Source: Solirubrobacterales bacterium (GTDB lineage Bacteria; Actinomycetota; Thermoleophilia; Solirubrobacterales; Solirubrobacteraceae). From it: a DNA stretch of 16,713 nucleotides. Under the pieces are notes generated by a model. That model saw nothing but the letters and a program-made list of their open reading frames with translations, was not told the DNA's origin and ran no database searches. The stretch is taken from the NCBI GenBank assembly GCA_019240015.1, contig JAFAZB010000009.1:1-16713 (forward strand), read 5' to 3'. A program made the translations under genes and the position numbers. Below are positions 13,985-16,713 of this stretch, one piece after another; within the stretch, counting starts at the first letter, position 1, and every line of letters starts with the position of its first letter.

Positions 13985-14908
13985 TCAGGCGGCGACCGTT
14001 TCACGCAGCAGGTCGATCGTCTCCCGTACGCCGACCGCGAGCGGGGTGGTTGCGGCAGCGTGCACCGCCTCCAGGTCCTCGGGGAGCGGCAGCGGCTGGT
14101 CCTTGAACGTGATCGTGCCCGCCGCTTCGGGCAGAGTCCGCTCGATCGCCGAGATCACGTCGGCGACGTGCTCCGAGGGGCCACCGAGGTTGCGCACAGC
14201 AGCGCCCGGACCCGGCGTGCGGGCCGCGTCGATGAACAGCGCCGCGGCGTCCGGCGCGTACTGGAACTGGGCTCTTCCGCCGAACGGAATCTCGTATCGC
14301 TCACCGCGCAGCGCCGCGAACATCGCGAGCGTTGGCCCGGCCGTCATCCCGTGGTCTCGTCCCGGGCCGTAGACGATGTGGGGACGAAGCCCGGTGCTGG
14401 CAAGCCCGTCGTCGAGCCAGTACACGCGCGCCGCGCCTTCGTTGGCCTGCTTGTGGACGCCGTAGTGGCTGACCGGGTGACCGTCGGCGTTCTCTGCCAT
14501 CCACAAGCCGTCGGCTCGGTCGTACACGGCGACCGAGCTCGCGTACGCCAAGCCCGGCAACCCCCGGCGCTTGACGGCCTCGAACATGTTCACCGTGCCG
14601 ACTACGTTCACGAGGGCGCCCCGTGGCGGATCCGCCGCCGCCAGCGGGAGGAGCATCGCGGCCAGGTGCAGCACGTGCGTGATCCGATGTCCGGAGAGCG
14701 CTCGCTCCACGGCCTCGAGATCGGTGATGTCGCCACGCAGGAACTCGACCGCGCCGAGCTCCTCGGCGCGCATCACGAGCTCGAGCCGCCGCCGATCCTC
14801 GCCGAGGTCGAAGGCCGCCACGGCGTGACCCTCGCGGACCAGCTGGCGGCAGCACCAAGATCCGATGCAACCGAGCGCTCCGGTGATCAGCCAGCGCTCA
14901 GCGGACAT
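13985..14908 (-). CDS. NAD(P)-dependent epimerase/dehydratase-like (extended SDR)
   Basis: This gene encodes 307 residues. ATG 14908 is preferred over TTG 14914 because GGGAGA stands 8 nt before the ATG. Extended-SDR features are TGALGCIG at 9-16 (NAD binding), FLRGDITD, the ASSVAVY serine segment, and the catalytic Tyr149-x3-Lys153 (YGVHKQANE). The segment RPHIVYGPGRDHGMT, followed by the substrate-side IPFGGRAQFQYAPDAA, is typical of sugar or sugar-acid oxidoreductases and epimerases in this superfamily. The substrate is unknown; uronate or erythronate dehydrogenase-like roles are possible but not shown. It lies 75 bp downstream of the SDR gene on the same strand and is probably co-transcribed with it. 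Confidence 0.85.
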   Translation of the reverse strand: MSAERWLITGALGCIGSWCCRQLVREGHAVAAFDLGEDRRRLELVMRAEELGAVEFLRGDITDLEAVERALSGHRITHVLHLAAMLLPLAAADPPRGALVNVVGTVNMFEAVKRRGLPGLAYASSVAVYDRADGLWMAENADGHPVSHYGVHKQANEGAARVYWLDDGLASTGLRPHIVYGPGRDHGMTAGPTLAMFAALRGERYEIPFGGRAQFQYAPDAAALFIDAARTPGPGAAVRNLGGPSEHVADVISAIERTLPEAAGTITFKDQPLPLPEDLEAVHAAATTPLAVGVRETIDLLRETVAA

Positions 14909-14938
14909 CGACAAATTCTCCCACCCATCCGAGACCCA

Positions 14939-14973
14939 CGGCGATGCGCGGCCGCCCCGGCGATGCGCGGCCG
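14939..14973. repeat. Short tandem direct repeat between the two SDR genes
   Basis: CGGCGATGCGCGGCCG occurs exactly at 14939-14954 and 14958-14973 (period 19). It lies in the 75-bp gap of the SDR-epimerase pair. It may be slippage in GC-rich DNA or a paired protein site; it has no known role. Confidence 0.7.
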
Positions 14974-14983
14974 TGCCCGCGGT

Positions 14984-15727
14984 TCAGTAGGTGGCACGGC
15001 CGCCGCTCAGGTCGAATGTCGCTCCGGTGGAGAAGCTGCACCGCTCGGAGGCCAGAAACGCGATCAATTCGGCGACCTCCTGCGGCTGTCCCATGCGCTT
15101 CATCGGGATCCGCTCGACCATGTAGTCGATGTGCTGCCCGCTCATGTCGTCAAGCATCCGGGTCTCGATCACCGCCGGCGCCACGCAGTTGACGAGCACG
15201 CCGCTCTGCGCCAGATCCTTGCCGATCGACTTCGCCATCGCGATCACCGCGGCCTTGGACGCGGAGTAGGCGGCGGCTTGGGGGTTGCCTTCCTTGCCCG
15301 CGATCGAGGCGACGTTGACGATCCTGCCGTAACTCCGAGGCACCATCACCCGTGCCGCAGCGCGGTTCGCGAAGAACACGCCGTCGCAGTTGATCGCGAG
15401 CACCCGCCGCCATTCCTGGTCTGAGACCTCGACCGTGGGCAGCGATGCGCCACTCACGCCGGCCGCGGAGACCAGGATGTCGAGCGCTCCAAGCTCCGAC
15501 TGCACCTTCGCGACCGCCGCGTCGACGTCCTGCGCGCGGCTGACGTCGCCGGTCAGCGCCAGCACCGCGTCGAGCTCGGCGGCGCGCAGATCGAGCGTCG
15601 CCGTGCGGGCCCCGTCAGCCTGCAGACGCCGCGCGACCGCGGCCCCGATGTCGCCAGCTCCGCCGGTGATCAGCGCCGTACGCCCGCTGAAGTCATAACT
15701 GGAGGCCACCGCGACGGGCCGAATCAT
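14984..15727 (-). CDS. Short-chain dehydrogenase/reductase (classical SDR)
   Basis: This gene encodes 247 residues. The Rossmann motif TGGAGDIG is at 21-28 and LDLRA follows beta-2, an acidic residue suggesting NAD over NADP. SAAG at 87-90 replaces the usual NNAG. The catalytic tetrad is Asn113, Ser141 (VASIAG), Tyr154 and Lys158 (YSASK). The C-terminal CSFSTGATFDLSGGRATY is the common end of FabG-like and sugar/polyol dehydrogenases. Substrate is not identifiable; the neighbouring epimerase-like gene hints at sugar or sugar-acid chemistry. ATG 15727 has GAGG 9 nt upstream, within a 14-bp palindrome. It is divergent from the quinone methyltransferase gene, with 82 bp between the starts. Confidence 0.88.
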   Translation of the reverse strand: MIRPVAVASSYDFSGRTALITGGAGDIGAAVARRLQADGARTATLDLRAAELDAVLALTGDVSRAQDVDAAVAKVQSELGALDILVSAAGVSGASLPTVEVSDQEWRRVLAINCDGVFFANRAAARVMVPRSYGRIVNVASIAGKEGNPQAAAYSASKAAVIAMAKSIGKDLAQSGVLVNCVAPAVIETRMLDDMSGQHIDYMVERIPMKRMGQPQEVAELIAFLASERCSFSTGATFDLSGGRATY

Positions 15728-15728
15728 A

Positions 15729-15742
15729 CGCGAGGCCTCGCG
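15729..15742. promoter_or_regulatory. 14-bp perfect palindrome at the SDR start
   Basis: CGCGAGGCCTCGCG stands one base upstream of the SDR ATG and includes its Shine-Dalgarno (GAGG on the minus strand). A bound regulator, or a hairpin in the mRNA, could hide the ribosome site. Confidence 0.35.
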
Positions 15743-15809
15743 CCCGCCCTATCGCTTCGCGCCGAGCTATGGCCTGGCGACCGCCTGCACGTAGTACGGT
15801 CGTGCGACG

Positions 15810-16577
15810 GTGCCCGCGGAACTCACCGCAGCGTCTGGCGGCCGCTCGCCCCGCAAGCAGCGGGCGCTGGCCTTGTTCGCCGGACTGCCGCGCCGCTACG
15901 ACCTGCTGGCGACGCTGTTCAGCCTCGGGCAGGATCCTCGGTGGCGACGCGCGATGGTCAGCAAGCTCGGCGCACGCGAAGGCCAGCGCGTGCTCGACGT
16001 CGCGACCGGGACGGGGATGGTCGCGGCGGAGCTGGTCTCGCGCTGCGGCTGCCTGGTCACGGCCCTCGATCAGAGCGAGCAGATGCTGGCCGCCGCCCAC
16101 AGGCGCGTGGAATCCAGCTTCACGCTCCGCGGACGCGTGAAGATCGTGCACGGCGAAGCCGAGCGGCTGCCGTTCGAAGACGGTGAGTTCGACGCGCTCA
16201 CCTTCACCTACCTGCTTCGCTACGTCGACGATCCCGGGGCGACGCTCACCGAGCTGGCCCGCGTGGTGAGGCCGGGAGGCAGGATCGCCGCGCTCGAGTT
16301 CGGCGTGCCGCCGGCTCCCGCGGCCCGGTTGCTGTGGGAGATCTACACCCGCTTGGCGCTGCCCGTTCTCTGCAGGCTGGTGTCCGGCGACTGGTATGAG
16401 GTCGGACGCTTCCTCGGTCCGAGCATCAGGGGCTTCTACGAGCGCTATCCCTCCGAGCGGATCGCGGAGCTGTGGCGCGCGGCGGGGATCAGATCGGTCG
16501 GCTCGCTCAGGATGAGCCTCGGCGGCGGGGTGGTGATGTGGGGAGTCAGAGACAGTGAGCTCGGCGCAGCGACTTGA
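15810..16577 (+). CDS. menG: UbiE/MenG-type quinone C-methyltransferase
   Basis: This gene encodes 255 residues. It has class-I SAM methyltransferase motifs: VLDVATGTGMVA at 61-72, TALDQSEQML at 84-93, AERLPFEDGEFDALTFTYLLRYV and RVVRPGGRIAALEFG. The N-terminal FAGLPRRYDLLATLFSLGQDPRWR and the LRYV/LEFG segments are those of UbiE/MenG rather than a generic methyltransferase. These enzymes methylate demethylmenaquinone, the last step of menaquinone synthesis, at the membrane surface. GTG 15810 is taken as the start: a TACGGT -10-like box lies 9 nt upstream and no Shine-Dalgarno is seen. The following gene starts inside its last 23 bases. Menaquinone could be the acceptor for GlcDEF electrons, which is inference. 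Confidence 0.85.
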   Translation: MPAELTAASGGRSPRKQRALALFAGLPRRYDLLATLFSLGQDPRWRRAMVSKLGAREGQRVLDVATGTGMVAAELVSRCGCLVTALDQSEQMLAAAHRRVESSFTLRGRVKIVHGEAERLPFEDGEFDALTFTYLLRYVDDPGATLTELARVVRPGGRIAALEFGVPPAPAARLLWEIYTRLALPVLCRLVSGDWYEVGRFLGPSIRGFYERYPSERIAELWRAAGIRSVGSLRMSLGGGVVMWGVRDSELGAAT

Positions 16578-16713
16578 GTGGCGCCCATCCTTCTACGCCC
16601 GCGGGGGCGGCGTGGTCGGGGACATCATCACGCTGCTGCATCCCCCGTATACCGCCTGGCATCTGAGCTACGTGGCCTTGGGCGCGGCGGCCGCGCCCGA
16701 GGTCCATGGGAAC
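16555..16713 (+). CDS. Start of a truncated gene, possible membrane or prenyltransferase-like protein
   Basis: GTG 16555 opens a frame that runs to the window end (53 codons), overlapping the methyltransferase by 23 nt. GGGAG is 9 nt upstream. The visible N-terminus contains WRPSFYARGGGVVGDIITLL and LHPPYTAWHLSYVALGAAAAP. The latter is hydrophobic and could begin a first transmembrane helix. The overlap implies one operon with the quinone methyltransferase. A UbiA-type prenyltransferase would fit that setting, but too little is present to assign a family. Confidence 0.6.
   Translation, partial: MSSAQRLEWRPSFYARGGGVVGDIITLLHPPYTAWHLSYVALGAAAAPEVHGN

Noticed and set aside
14060..15424. Plus-strand open frame of 454 codons across both SDR genes
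   Set aside because: It is antisense to two well-supported dehydrogenases and is rich in Arg and His, typical of a GC shadow.

Overview
The window is about 16.7 kb of high-GC bacterial DNA. The codon use, the group-I (Streptomyces-like) xylose isomerase, the UbiE/MenG methyltransferase and a tRNA-Phe gene without encoded CCA all suggest an actinobacterium. The proteins feel most like those of soil Thermoleophilia/Solirubrobacterales, but that is an inference made without a database search. I see no CRISPR array, insertion sequence, prophage or rRNA, and no gap over 300 bp lacks a gene.

Layout. Positions 1-1090 (+) hold an excisionase-type helix-turn-helix protein cut by the window edge, a translationally coupled hypothetical protein, and a 60-residue protein of unknown function. 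Positions 1376-5063 hold a HAD phosphatase (-), a divergent MrfA/YprA-type DUF1998 helicase (+), and a SixA-type phosphohistidine phosphatase (-) whose stop interlocks with the helicase stop. tRNA-Phe(GAA) is at 5166-5238, followed by a small cupin and a lipoprotein gene that lacks a conventional start codon in front of its signal peptide (+). A repeat cluster at 6191-6308 separates the lipoprotein from a lipoyl-free E2 acyltransferase catalytic domain (-). A YjlB-type cupin (+) follows.

Positions 7809-13927 form the metabolic core. The operon xylA-galM (-) handles aldose anomers and aldose/ketose isomerisation. It is divergent from glcDEF (+), a three-subunit glycolate-type (2-hydroxyacid) dehydrogenase with tightly joined genes. 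Next come two oxidoreductases of the short-chain dehydrogenase superfamily (-), one extended epimerase-like and one classical. The right end has a UbiE/MenG-type quinone methyltransferase (+) overlapping the start of a truncated gene.

The genes mostly look like housekeeping and sugar/hydroxyacid metabolism. The least conventional elements are the 22-bp-phased repeat cluster with its long perfect hairpin, the E2 protein reduced to its catalytic domain with a Tyr in the active-site motif, the lipoprotein with no usual start codon, and several starts lying 7-9 nt behind a -10-like hexamer, as expected for leaderless mRNAs.
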